Shown: one piece after another, positions 1 through 7,510 of the stretch
Position numbering within the stretch: position 1 is the first letter of the stretch
Layout: the number at the start of each line of letters is the position of its first letter
Assembly (NCBI GenBank): GCA_025455345.1
Contig: JALOMS010000044.1
Coordinates: 1-13,694, forward strand
Origin: Thermoflexibacter sp.
Lineage (GTDB): Bacteria > Bacteroidota > Bacteroidia > Cytophagales > Thermoflexibacteraceae
Direction of reading: 5' to 3'
DNA: 13,694 nucleotides
Translations under genes and position numbers: made by a program
The notes under the pieces: model-generated
Told to the model about the DNA's origin: nothing
The model's database searches: none
Seen by the model: only the letters and a program-made list of their open reading frames with translations

Positions 1-2556
1 GTATTGATAGGCTCTACGGGTTCGGGCAAATCCTCTTTTGCACAAAGACTATTCAAACCTACTGAAATAGTTTCTTCTGATATGTGCAGAGGCGTGGTTT
101 CTGATGATGAAAACAACCAAAGTGCGACAAATGATGCCTTCGAACTTTTGCATTATATCGTAGCTAAAAGACTGAAAAATAGATTATTGACAGTGGTAGA
201 TGCCACCAACGTCCAAGAAGAGTCGCGCAGGTCTTTACTTAACTTGGCGAGAGAGTACCACTGCTTGCCTGTGGCAATTGTATTGAATTTGCCTGAAAAA
301 ATATGCCAAGCACGCAATGCTAAACGCCCTGAGCGCAGTCAGGTGGGGGCGCACGTAATTCCCCAACACATAAGATTGCTGAAAAAATCCTTGAAACACC
401 TTTCTAGAGAAGGTTTTAAAAATGTGCATGAACTTCGTACAGAAGAAGAAGTAAATGCGGTGGAAAGCATAGTGAGAGAGCCGCTTTACAACAATAAAAT
501 GCATGAAACAGGTAATTTTGACATCATTGGAGATATTCATGGTTGCTTTGAGGAATTAACCGAACTCATGCAAAAGTTAGGTTATCAAATAGTTACAGAA
601 CCATATATTGTCGTAACGCCACCTGAAGGTAGGCGTGCTATTTTCTTGGGAGATTTGACTGATAGAGGCGAAAATAGCCCTGATGTTCTGCGTTTGGTTA
701 TGGGCATGGTGAAGGCAAGAACGGCTTTTTGTGTGGTAGGAAATCATGACGCAAAACTCTTGCAAAAGTTGAACGGGAAAAATGTACAACCTAAGCATGG
801 TTTGGCGGAAACTTTGGAGCAACTTTCAACCCAATCACCTGAATTTGTGGAAGAAGTAAGAACGTTTTTAGATGGATTAATTAGTCATTATTTGCTCGAT
901 GGTGGCAGATTGGTCGTTGCTCATGCGGGCTTGAAAGAATCCATGCAAGGACGCGCTTCGGGTGCGGTGCGCGCTTTTTGTCTGTACGGAGAAACCACAG
1001 GCGAAATTGACGAATTTGGTTTGCCCGTGCGCTTGAATTGGGCAATGGAATATCGTGGAAAGGCAATGGTGGTGTATGGACATACGCCTATCCCAAGGGC
1101 AGAGTGGCTCAATAATACCATGAATATAGATACAGGTTGCGTTTTTGGGGGCAAGCTCACCGCTTTGCGCTATCCTGAGCGCGAACTGATAGACGTTCCT
1201 GCCAAAAAAGTGTATTGCGAACCCGTCAAACCACTTATATCCCCTCGACAATTGGAGAGGGGGCAGGGGGGTGAGGCAATCTCGCCAGAAATCACCGTCC
1301 AACAACTCCATGACAGTTATTTGGATATTGCTGATGTACTTGGAAAACAGATTATTCCTACGCGCTTACATCACCATGTCATTGTAAGAGAGGAAAATAG
1401 CATAGCCGCTTTGGAAGTGATGAGTAGGTTTGCTGTCAATCCTAAATGGCTCATTTACTTACCCCCTACTATGTCGCCTACGGAAACGAGCAAACTCCCT
1501 GATTTGCTGGAACATCCTGCGGAAAGTTTTGCCTATTTTGCTTCGCAAGGGGTAGAAAAAGTCGTTTGCGAAGAAAAACACATGGGGTCAAGAACGGTTG
1601 TGGTGCTTTGCAAAGATGAGCAAACTGTTTTTAATCGCTTTGGTATTGAAAATGAGGGAATTGGAGCTTGCTATACGCGCACAGGAAGGAGCTTTTTCAA
1701 TGATACAGCAATCGAACAGGCATTTTTGCAACGCATAAAAATGGCTTGCGACAAGACCAATTTCTGGGAGAAATTCCAAACGGATTGGGTGTGTTTGGAC
1801 TGCGAACTCATGCCTTGGTCGGCAAAGGCGCAGGCACTTTTGCAAAACCAATATGCGGCAGTGGGGACGGCGGCAACTCATGCGCTACCCATCGTAAATC
1901 AAGTCCTACAACAAGCTAAAAATCAGGGATTAGCAGTAGAAAGCCTGTATGAAAAATTTACAGAAAAGGAAAAAATGCTACAAGACTATGTAGAGGCATA
2001 TCGCCGTTACTGCTGGGAAGTGAATGGCTTGGGCGATTACAAATTAGCACCTTTCCACATTTTGGCAACTGAAAATCAAGTGCATACAGACAAAGACCAC
2101 GTTTGGCAAATGGAAAATATTGCTGAACTCTGCGAAGGTGATACGCAAATTTTGTTCAAAACACCTTACAAAATCATCAATTTGAACAGTGAAGAAGAAC
2201 GAAATCAGGCAATTAGCTGGTGGGAAGACCTGACTGCAAAAGGTGGCGAGGGCATGGTCATCAAGCCTTTTCACTTCATTGCTCACAACAGCAAGGGACT
2301 GATACAGCCTGCCGTAAAGTGCAGAGGGAGAGAATATTTGCGAATTATTTATGGTGCAGAATATACCGCTTCCGCAAACTTAGAAAGGTTAAGACAGAGA
2401 GGCATTTCCTCCAAGCGTTCTTTGGCTTTGCGCGAGTTTGCGCTGGGCATGGAGTCATTAGAGCTTTTTGTGCGTAGAGAGCCTCTGCGAAAGGTACACC
2501 AATGCGTGTTTGGCGTATTGGCATTGGAAAGCGAACCCATAGACCCAAGATTGTAA
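1..2556 (+). CDS. pnkp: Polynucleotide kinase-phosphatase-ligase Pnkp, 5'-truncated by window edge
   Basis: This is the end-healing and sealing enzyme of the bacterial Pnkp-Hen1 RNA repair system, which mends RNAs cut by ribotoxins. The reading frame is open from base 1 with no credible start, so the true N-terminus lies upstream. Residues below are numbered from the TTG at base 4. The N-terminal kinase has a P-loop, GSTGSGKS (3-10). The central metallophosphatase shows GDIHG (176-180), GDLTDRG (216-222), GNHD (246-249), H307 and GHTP (359-362). The C-terminal adenylyltransferase has the nucleotidyl lysine K525 in KHMG, GGEGMVIK (747-754, motif IV) and VKCRGREY (771-778, motif V). All catalytic motifs look intact at about 850 residues, a usual length for the family. 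In characterised systems this ligase domain needs Hen1 for full sealing; Hen1 is not in the window and would be expected upstream. The linker at about residues 413-425 is encoded by a REP-like palindrome. The stop codon is 2 nt from that of convergent tsaB. Confidence 0.93.
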   Translation, partial: VLIGSTGSGKSSFAQRLFKPTEIVSSDMCRGVVSDDENNQSATNDAFELLHYIVAKRLKNRLLTVVDATNVQEESRRSLLNLAREYHCLPVAIVLNLPEKICQARNAKRPERSQVGAHVIPQHIRLLKKSLKHLSREGFKNVHELRTEEEVNAVESIVREPLYNNKMHETGNFDIIGDIHGCFEELTELMQKLGYQIVTEPYIVVTPPEGRRAIFLGDLTDRGENSPDVLRLVMGMVKARTAFCVVGNHDAKLLQKLNGKNVQPKHGLAETLEQLSTQSPEFVEEVRTFLDGLISHYLLDGGRLVVAHAGLKESMQGRASGAVRAFCLYGETTGEIDEFGLPVRLNWAMEYRGKAMVVYGHTPIPRAEWLNNTMNIDTGCVFGGKLTALRYPERELIDVPAKKVYCEPVKPLISPRQLERGQGGEAISPEITVQQLHDSYLDIADVLGKQIIPTRLHHHVIVREENSIAALEVMSRFAVNPKWLIYLPPTMSPTETSKLPDLLEHPAESFAYFASQGVEKVVCEEKHMGSRTVVVLCKDEQTVFNRFGIENEGIGACYTRTGRSFFNDTAIEQAFLQRIKMACDKTNFWEKFQTDWVCLDCELMPWSAKAQALLQNQYAAVGTAATHALPIVNQVLQQAKNQGLAVESLYEKFTEKEKMLQDYVEAYRRYCWEVNGLGDYKLAPFHILATENQVHTDKDHVWQMENIAELCEGDTQILFKTPYKIINLNSEEERNQAISWWEDLTAKGGEGMVIKPFHFIAHNSKGLIQPAVKCRGREYLRIIYGAEYTASANLERLRQRGISSKRSLALREFALGMESLELFVRREPLRKVHQCVFGVLALESEPIDPRL
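1241..1276 (+). repeat. REP-like GC-rich palindrome inside pnkp
   Basis: A GC-rich block with arms CCCCTC (1241-1246) and GAGGGG (1257-1262) is followed by a G-rich tail ending GTGAGG. It is markedly G-rich against its surroundings. It resembles the short palindromic 'ccctctcc...ggagaggg...ggtgagg' elements I recall scattered through Bacteroidota genomes (from memory, not searched). It is translated as SPRQLERGQGGEA in the linker between phosphatase and ligase domains and keeps the frame. Part of the inner arm (GACAA where TCCAA would pair) has diverged, so it looks old. Confidence 0.5.
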
Positions 2557-2558
2557 AA

Positions 2559-3248
2559 CTAAATAGGCTGATTAACAGCTTCGCTTAGCTTTACTTTTGT
2601 GTAAACTTCCTTCAAATAAAAAGGTTCAAAGTAGGCTATACTTACTTCTTGCGCTTTTTGTAGAAAAAATAAATCACCTATCGCTTTAGCAGAGGGATAA
2701 ATATTTTCTAATAATAGTAGATTTTCATTGGGAATAATTTTTTTACACTTGTTTGCTCCATCTCCAAAAATAACAATAACTTGATTAGCAAGTATTTCAG
2801 TAAAAGATTCAGTTGTCAGCACCAATGCTTCGACGGGTTTAATAATTTCCAAATCAGGATTGGTAAGCATAGAAAATACTTCCATACGTTTGGCATCAAT
2901 CATAGGACATAAATATACAGGCTGATTGAAAATCATTTTACTTGCCACATAAGACATTGCCAATAAGGTATTTACAGCATAAAGAGGAATATTTAAGGCA
3001 TAACAAAGCCCTTTGGCTACGGAAGTCCCTACCCTTAAGCCTGTATAAGAACCTGGTCCTTGAGAAAGAACAATGCCTTGCAAATCTTTCATCTCTTTTT
3101 GCGTATTTTTGATAATATCTTCTATGAGCAAAGTCAAGGCAGAAGAGTGAGATTTTTCGGTAAATAGTTCAGAATAAGCAAGTAACTTATTATCACTATG
3201 CAAAGCTACCGAACAAACTTCAGTGGAAGTTTCTATGCTAAGAATCAT
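2559..3248 (-). CDS. tsaB: tRNA threonylcarbamoyladenosine biosynthesis protein TsaB
   Basis: TsaB (YeaZ family) is the non-catalytic ASKHA-fold partner that pairs with TsaD (with TsaE) to put threonylcarbamoyl on A37 of ANN-decoding tRNAs in the cytoplasm. The 229-residue product starts with the family signature MILSIETST (1-9). It carries GPGSYTGLRVG (64-74), the most conserved stretch of TsaB proteins, and the following helix (SVAKGLCYAL). The length matches the family. The ATG at 3248 is the natural start because it opens directly on the first beta strand. The gene ends in TAG, 2 nt from the stop of convergent pnkp, and is divergent from truB; both neighbours on this side act on tRNA. I saw no convincing promoter in the 186-nt divergent gap on this strand. 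Confidence 0.93.
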   Translation of the reverse strand: MILSIETSTEVCSVALHSDNKLLAYSELFTEKSHSSALTLLIEDIIKNTQKEMKDLQGIVLSQGPGSYTGLRVGTSVAKGLCYALNIPLYAVNTLLAMSYVASKMIFNQPVYLCPMIDAKRMEVFSMLTNPDLEIIKPVEALVLTTESFTEILANQVIVIFGDGANKCKKIIPNENLLLLENIYPSAKAIGDLFFLQKAQEVSIAYFEPFYLKEVYTKVKLSEAVNQPI

Positions 3249-3366
3249 TGATTGAGTTGGAATAAGTAATAAAATTTTTATTTTGCAAATTTGTAAATTT
3301 TATCATTGCTAACCTTATTTATTGAATCAAATATTTATCAAAGGAATGCAAAGTATGCCTAAGACT

Positions 3367-3397
3367 TTTGACATTCAGATTCTTTCTTTTATTTTTG
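3367..3397 (+). promoter_or_regulatory. Bacteroidota-type promoter for truB
   Basis: A -33 element TTTG (3367-3370) is followed after 19 nt by TATTTTTG (3390-3397), a full match to the Bacteroidota -7 consensus TAnnTTTG. The predicted transcription start would give a leader of about 30 nt before the truB ATG at 3435. Confidence 0.6.
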
Positions 3398-3434
3398 AGG
3401 CAAAATCTAAGCTAATTTGTAACCAAGTAAAATT

Positions 3435-4127
3435 ATGATGTTTGATTTCGAAACAGGAGAAGTTTTTTTAGTAGATAAACCCTTGACATGGACTTCTTTT
3501 GATATAGTCAAAAAAATTCGCAATCAATACAAACAAATCAAAGTGGGACACGCAGGTACGCTTGACCCTTTGGCAACGGGTTTGCTAATCATTTGTACAG
3601 GGAAAAAAACGAAACAAATAGAACATTATCAAGGTTTAGAAAAGGAATACATAGGTAAGATTCTTTTGGGAAAGACTACGCCAACTTTGGATTTGGAAAT
3701 GCCTTTTGATACAGAGAAAGACATTGGTCATTTGACAGAAGATATGATTTTAGAAGTTGTCAATCATTTCAAAGGCAAGCAGTTACAGATTCCGCCTATT
3801 TTTTCAGCTATCAAGATAGATGGGAAAAGACTTTATCAAAAAGCGCGAAAAGGGAAAGAGATAGATGTAGAAATCAAAGCAAGGGAAATAGAAATTAGTG
3901 AAATAGAAATTACACAAATCAGCTTACCTGAGATTAGCTTTAGGGTTGTTTGTTCTAAGGGGACTTATATTCGTTCTTTGGCAAGAGATATAGGCGAACG
4001 GCTTGGCGTAGGGGGGTGCCTTTCAGCCCTAAGAAGAACCAAAATTGGCGATTTTTCAGTAGAAAATGCTTGGGAAATCAATCAACTCATAGAAAAAATC
4101 AAAGAAAGCAAAATGCTTCAAAAATAA
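3435..4127 (+). CDS. truB: tRNA pseudouridine(55) synthase TruB
   Basis: TruB isomerises uridine 55 in the T loop of tRNAs to pseudouridine. The 230-residue protein opens with the family's EVFLVDKPLTWTSFD segment (about 9-23), followed by KVGHAGTLDPLATG, whose Asp44 is the catalytic nucleophile. YxGKILLGKTTPTLD (around 72-87) and the late CSKGTYIRSLARDIGE motif are also present. The protein is at the short end for the family and ends just after the catalytic fold, without an obvious C-terminal PUA extension, which is usual in Bacteroidota. The start is ATG at 3435; a second ATG follows immediately at 3438 and could be used instead. It has its own promoter, is divergent from tsaB, and is followed by a T-rich gap before pdhB without a clear terminator. 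Confidence 0.95.
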   Translation: MMFDFETGEVFLVDKPLTWTSFDIVKKIRNQYKQIKVGHAGTLDPLATGLLIICTGKKTKQIEHYQGLEKEYIGKILLGKTTPTLDLEMPFDTEKDIGHLTEDMILEVVNHFKGKQLQIPPIFSAIKIDGKRLYQKARKGKEIDVEIKAREIEISEIEITQISLPEISFRVVCSKGTYIRSLARDIGERLGVGGCLSALRRTKIGDFSVENAWEINQLIEKIKESKMLQK

Positions 4128-4239
4128 TTTTTGCCTTTTTATTTTTTTGGACAATGTAGTTATTATTTTTACAAGGTTTTTAAGCAAATATGTGTTTTGA
4201 CTTCTAATATTCAATAAGATTTTTAACTTTTTATATAAA

Positions 4240-5220
4240 ATGAGAGAAATACAATTTCGTGAAGCACTAAGAGAGGCACTTTCTGAGGAAATGAGAAGAG
4301 ACCCAAATGTGTTTTTGATGGGTGAGGAAGTAGCAGAGTACAATGGTGCATACAAAGTCAGCCAAGGGATGTTAGACGAGTTTGGTTATGAAAGAGTGAT
4401 AGATACACCTATTGCCGAGCTTGGATTTGCTGGTATTGGGGTAGGTGCGGCGATGAATGGTTTGCGTCCAGTCATTGAGTTTATGACTTTTAACTTTTCT
4501 TTGGTTGCCATAGACCAAGTGATTAATTCTGCGGCAAAGATACTCTCTATGTCGGGTGGGCAGTACGGCTGTCCTATCGTATTTAGAGGACCGACGGGAA
4601 ATGCAGGACAGTTAGCCGCACAACACTCTCAGAATTTTGAGAATTGGTTTGCAAATACATCAGGGCTGAAGGTAGTAGTACCCTCGAATCCTTATGATGC
4701 CAAAGGGTTGTTGAAAACAGCTATTCGTGATAATGACCCTGTGATATTTATGGAATCCGAAGTAATGTATGGAGACAAAGGGCAAGTGCCTGAAGGAGAA
4801 TATCTTATCCCTATTGGTCTTGCTGATATTAAAATGGAAGGAAATGATGTTACTGTGGTTTCTCTGGGCAAGATGATGAAAGTAGCCCTACAAGCCGCCA
4901 ATGAGGTTGCCAAAGAAGGCATTTCTGCGGAAGTGATAGATTTGAGAAGCGTCCGACCTATTGATTATGCGACAATCATCAAATCTGTACAAAAAACCAA
5001 TCGCTTAGTAATCGTAGAAGAAGCGTGGCCACTTTCTTCTATTGCTACTGACGTAGCTTTCAACGTACAACGTCATGCTTTTGACTATTTGGATGCTCCT
5101 ATCGTAAGGGTGAATTCTATGGACGTGCCTCTGCCTTATGCACCTACACTCATTGATGCCGTTTTACCCAATGTCAAGCGTACCGTAGATGCAATTAACA
5201 GGGTATTGTATAGGAAATAA
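4240..5220 (+). CDS. pdhB: Pyruvate dehydrogenase E1 component, beta subunit
   Basis: This is the beta chain of the thiamine-diphosphate-dependent alpha2beta2 E1 that decarboxylates pyruvate and passes the acetyl group to the lipoyl domain of E2. The 326-residue protein has the standard length. It shows GEEVAEYNGAYKVSQG (28-43), TPIAELGFAGIGVG (56-69) with Glu60 at the position that activates the cofactor's pyrimidine ring, EFMTFNFS, and IDQVINSAAK. The C-terminal transketolase domain is complete. The GAYKVSQG and MTFNFS segments favour pyruvate dehydrogenase over the branched-chain 2-oxoacid enzyme. The alpha subunit is not adjacent: the upstream neighbour is truB and the downstream gene sdaAA is separated by a terminator, so pdhA must be elsewhere. 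The start ATG follows an A/T-rich sequence without a Shine-Dalgarno site. Confidence 0.95.
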   Translation: MREIQFREALREALSEEMRRDPNVFLMGEEVAEYNGAYKVSQGMLDEFGYERVIDTPIAELGFAGIGVGAAMNGLRPVIEFMTFNFSLVAIDQVINSAAKILSMSGGQYGCPIVFRGPTGNAGQLAAQHSQNFENWFANTSGLKVVVPSNPYDAKGLLKTAIRDNDPVIFMESEVMYGDKGQVPEGEYLIPIGLADIKMEGNDVTVVSLGKMMKVALQAANEVAKEGISAEVIDLRSVRPIDYATIIKSVQKTNRLVIVEEAWPLSSIATDVAFNVQRHAFDYLDAPIVRVNSMDVPLPYAPTLIDAVLPNVKRTVDAINRVLYRK

Positions 5221-5243
5221 TGTTTTAATACTTTACTTTTTAG

Positions 5244-5281
5244 AAAAGCATTGAAGTCAGTCATTGATTTTAATGCTTTTT
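5244..5281 (+). terminator. Intrinsic terminator after pdhB
   Basis: AAAAGCATT (5244-5252) pairs perfectly with AATGCTTTT (5272-5280). The stem can extend inward through further pairs, including G-T, to a loop of about 3 nt, and the hairpin ends in a run of five T. It lies 24 nt past the pdhB stop codon. Confidence 0.7.
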
Positions 5282-5394
5282 ATGTATAATGACCATCTTC
5301 CGCCTTTCTACCAACTTTTACTGATAAAAAGTGATTTTTTTTAACTTTTATAAAGAAAATTAGGTTTTAGATTAAAGAGTAATAAAACAAAATT

Positions 5395-6288
5395 ATGGGA
5401 TTACTATTTGATGATTTTAAAAGTTGGAAACAATACTGCTTAGCGCATAATCTGTCTTTGGCTACTCCAGTATTACAATACGAGATAGAACAAAAAGGAC
5501 GCACCGAACAGGAAATCTGGACAGGTCTGCAAATGGCTTATACTGTGATGAAAGACGCTGTTCATACTGGTTTGACTGAAGATACTACTTCTCGTTCGGG
5601 AATGATAGACAATGGGGGCAAGAAAGTCTATCGCCATGCTATCAATGTGCTTTCTCCCGAATTCAAAAAATTAATCGCAAGGGCTTTGGCAGCAAAGGAG
5701 GTAAACTCTTGTATGGGTAGGATAGTAGCCGCTCCTACGGCAGGGGCTTCAGGCATTATGCCGGGCATTTTGGTTACTTTACAAGAGCAACATGACATTA
5801 GCGATGCCCAAATGTTAGAGGCGATGTTAGTAAGTGCGGGTATTGCCCTGATTATAGAGCGGAATGCATCCATAGCGGGAGCAGTAGGCGGCTGTCAAGC
5901 GGAAACAGGCACTGCGGCAGCGATGGGCGCAGGAGCAATCGTTTATGCCCTCAATGGGACAATTGACCAAGTTTTTAATGCCGTTGCTATTACTATCCAA
6001 TGTATGTTAGGCTTAGTATGCGACCCCGTGGCGGGGCTGGTAGAAGTCCCTTGCGTAGTTCGCAACGCAAGTGCCTCAGCCATTGCTTATTCTTCTGCAC
6101 AAATCGCCTTAGCCAATGTAAATGCTGTAATCCCCGTAGATGAATGTATCATTGCCATGGGCGAAATCGGGCAAGCGATGGAAGAACGTTATAAAGAAAC
6201 AGCCTTGGGAGGATTGGCAATGACTCCTACGGGACAGCAAATTGCTAAAAAAGTGCTTATCAGCGATATTGACATTTTAGAACAATGA
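5395..6288 (+). CDS. sdaAA: L-serine dehydratase, iron-sulfur-dependent, alpha chain
   Basis: This enzyme deaminates L-serine to pyruvate and ammonia with an oxygen-sensitive [4Fe-4S] cluster. The 297-residue chain is the catalytic alpha unit. It has NSCMGRIVAAPTAGASG (about 104-120), ERNASIAGAVGGCQAE with Cys167, and CDPVAGLVEVPC with Cys209 and Cys220. The 42- and 11-residue spacing of these three cysteines equals, from memory, that of the cluster ligands in the Legionella enzyme. The beta (ACT-like/ASB) domain found in fused enzymes is absent and no beta-chain gene is adjacent, so either it is encoded elsewhere or the alpha chain works differently here. The gene sits behind the pdhB terminator and probably has its own promoter (a weak TAGGTTTT at 5361-5368). 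It ends in TGA, convergent with the sulfurtransferase gene 70 nt away. Confidence 0.92.
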   Translation: MGLLFDDFKSWKQYCLAHNLSLATPVLQYEIEQKGRTEQEIWTGLQMAYTVMKDAVHTGLTEDTTSRSGMIDNGGKKVYRHAINVLSPEFKKLIARALAAKEVNSCMGRIVAAPTAGASGIMPGILVTLQEQHDISDAQMLEAMLVSAGIALIIERNASIAGAVGGCQAETGTAAAMGAGAIVYALNGTIDQVFNAVAITIQCMLGLVCDPVAGLVEVPCVVRNASASAIAYSSAQIALANVNAVIPVDECIIAMGEIGQAMEERYKETALGGLAMTPTGQQIAKKVLISDIDILEQ

Positions 6289-6358
6289 GTAGATTTTTTA
6301 GGGAATAGTTATCAAAGTAAACAAGTCCACGTTTAGAATTGAATTATTGCTTTTCCCA

Positions 6359-7213
6359 TTATATTTCTAAAGGTAAATCAGAAGGAAGTCCCCACTCACT
6401 CCAAGAACCATCATACACACTTAGGTTTGTATAGCCCGCAATTTCAGCTCCCAAAGCGACTACGCAAGCTGTAACACCAGAACCACAACTAAAAATCAGT
6501 GTTTGGTCTTTGTTTGCGATTTCCTCGAATAAATGTTGTAAAGCAAGTTGGTCGAGGAAATGATTGTTCTTTTGTACTTTGGTAAAAGGAATATTCTTCG
6601 AGTTAGGAATGTGTCCTTTGCGAAGTCCCTGTCTTGGCTCGTCGACTTTGCCCAAAAATCTTGCTTCAGCGCGCGCATCTATGATTACTTGTTGCTTATC
6701 TTGGCTCGCCACTAAAACTTCATCTGCATTTTTTATCAAATTTGTTTGATAGCTTGCTGTAAAGTTTCCTTGCTCTATCTGCGTAACTGTTCCTATTTCT
6801 TGACATTCTTTCCCTGCCTCTTTCCATGCAGGCAAGCCCCCATCTAAGACAAATACTTTTTTATGTCCCATTACTCGGAATAGCCACCATGCTCTTGGTG
6901 CAGAGTAAATTCCTATATTGTCATAGACAATGATGATACTATCGTGATTGATACCTAACTGCCGAGCGGATTGCGTAAAAGCCTCTGGGGTCGGTACAGT
7001 GTGGGGCAAAGGGCTATTTGTATCGCTAAAAACACGCTCAATATCAAAAAAACGTGCCTTTTTGATTTTTAGATGAGCATACGGATTTTCTTCTGAGGTT
7101 GCTCCTACCTTAGGCATACTTGCATCTAAAATCACCAGATTGGGGTGGTCAAAATAGGTAGCTAACCATGCGACATCGACTATGGGAACAGAAGGAAAAG
7201 ATACATTTGTCAT
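6359..7213 (-). CDS. sseA: Two-domain rhodanese: 3-mercaptopyruvate/thiosulfate sulfurtransferase, SseA-like
   Basis: The enzyme moves sulfane sulfur from 3-mercaptopyruvate or thiosulfate to thiol or cyanide acceptors through a cysteine persulfide. The 284-residue protein has two rhodanese domains. The first (about 1-140) is the inactive one: the position of the active cysteine is held by Asp in VYDNIGIYSAPRAWW. The second (about 165-284) carries Cys243 in the loop CGSGVTA. That loop is typical of SseA/mercaptopyruvate enzymes rather than classical thiosulfate sulfurtransferase (CRKGVTA), so mercaptopyruvate is the likelier substrate (inference). There is no signal peptide, so it should be cytoplasmic. 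A 17-nt perfect palindrome lies 9 nt upstream of the start codon. The protein ends in PLEI, a normal family length. Confidence 0.9.
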   Translation of the reverse strand: MTNVSFPSVPIVDVAWLATYFDHPNLVILDASMPKVGATSEENPYAHLKIKKARFFDIERVFSDTNSPLPHTVPTPEAFTQSARQLGINHDSIIIVYDNIGIYSAPRAWWLFRVMGHKKVFVLDGGLPAWKEAGKECQEIGTVTQIEQGNFTASYQTNLIKNADEVLVASQDKQQVIIDARAEARFLGKVDEPRQGLRKGHIPNSKNIPFTKVQKNNHFLDQLALQHLFEEIANKDQTLIFSCGSGVTACVVALGAEIAGYTNLSVYDGSWSEWGLPSDLPLEI

Positions 7214-7221
7214 AAATTATT

Positions 7222-7238
7222 TTATTGATTATCAATAA
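7222..7238. promoter_or_regulatory. Palindromic operator-like site upstream of the sulfurtransferase gene
   Basis: TTATTGAT (7222-7229), a single T, and ATCAATAA (7231-7238) form a perfect 17-nt palindrome whose near edge is 9 nt from the start codon at 7213. Its position would suit a repressor site or a leader hairpin. AT-only palindromes also arise by chance, so this is only a candidate. Confidence 0.3.
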
Positions 7239-7311
7239 TGTATGGAATAAGAAATCTAAGTAATTGTTTATTTTTATTATAAAATACGCTTATTGACTTT
7301 CAAGAAGAGTT

Positions 7312-7331
7312 CCCACCGTTAAAACGGTGGG
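7312..7331. repeat. Hairpin 1 of three-hairpin cluster
   Basis: CCCACCGT (7312-7319), loop TAAA and ACGGTGGG (7324-7331) form a perfect 8-bp stem with a 4-nt loop. It shares the ACCGT/ACGGT core with hairpin 3 but has C-G pairs where hairpin 3 has T-A pairs. Confidence 0.75.
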
Positions 7332-7346
7332 TTTATATTCATAATC

Positions 7347-7366
7347 ACGGTTCGCCGTTGCGATAG
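7347..7366 (-). repeat. Structured repeat copy 1 (CTATCGCA + CGAA-loop hairpin)
   Basis: Read on the minus strand this is CTATCGCAACGGCGAACCGT: a conserved CTATCGC lead, then the hairpin ACGG-CGAA-CCGT (7358 down to 7347). It matches 18 of 20 bases of the copy at 11831-11850. The two differing bases are paired with each other in the stem. Confidence 0.6.
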
Positions 7367-7386
7367 CTTACCGTTTTAACGGTAAG
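7367..7386. repeat. Hairpin 3 of three-hairpin cluster
   Basis: CTTACCGT (7367-7374), loop TTTA and ACGGTAAG (7379-7386) form a perfect 8-bp stem. It starts directly next to the structured repeat copy and is related to hairpin 1, with compensating changes (CTT/AAG against CCC/GGG) in the outer pairs. The cluster lies in the 297-nt gap downstream of the outer-membrane protein gene and upstream of the sulfurtransferase gene. No T-run follows on either strand, so a simple terminator is not indicated. Confidence 0.7.
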
Positions 7387-7510
7387 AACGAATATTTAAT
7401 GAAACCTAATTAGCGTGTTTAGCTCATTATCAAACTCTCACACACCTTGAAGCGTATTTTACAATCCTGATTTAATTTATATAATTGCCTAATAATCAAT
7501 ATATTAATAA

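Noticed and set aside
4..6. TTG at base 4 as the true start of pnkp
   Set aside because: The P-loop would begin at residue 3 with no first beta strand in front; base 1 already continues the frame, so the gene runs off the window.
5314..5340. Second terminator before sdaAA (ACTTTT ... AAAAGT followed by T-run)
   Set aside because: The stem is short and almost entirely A-T; the pdhB terminator 40 nt upstream is far stronger.
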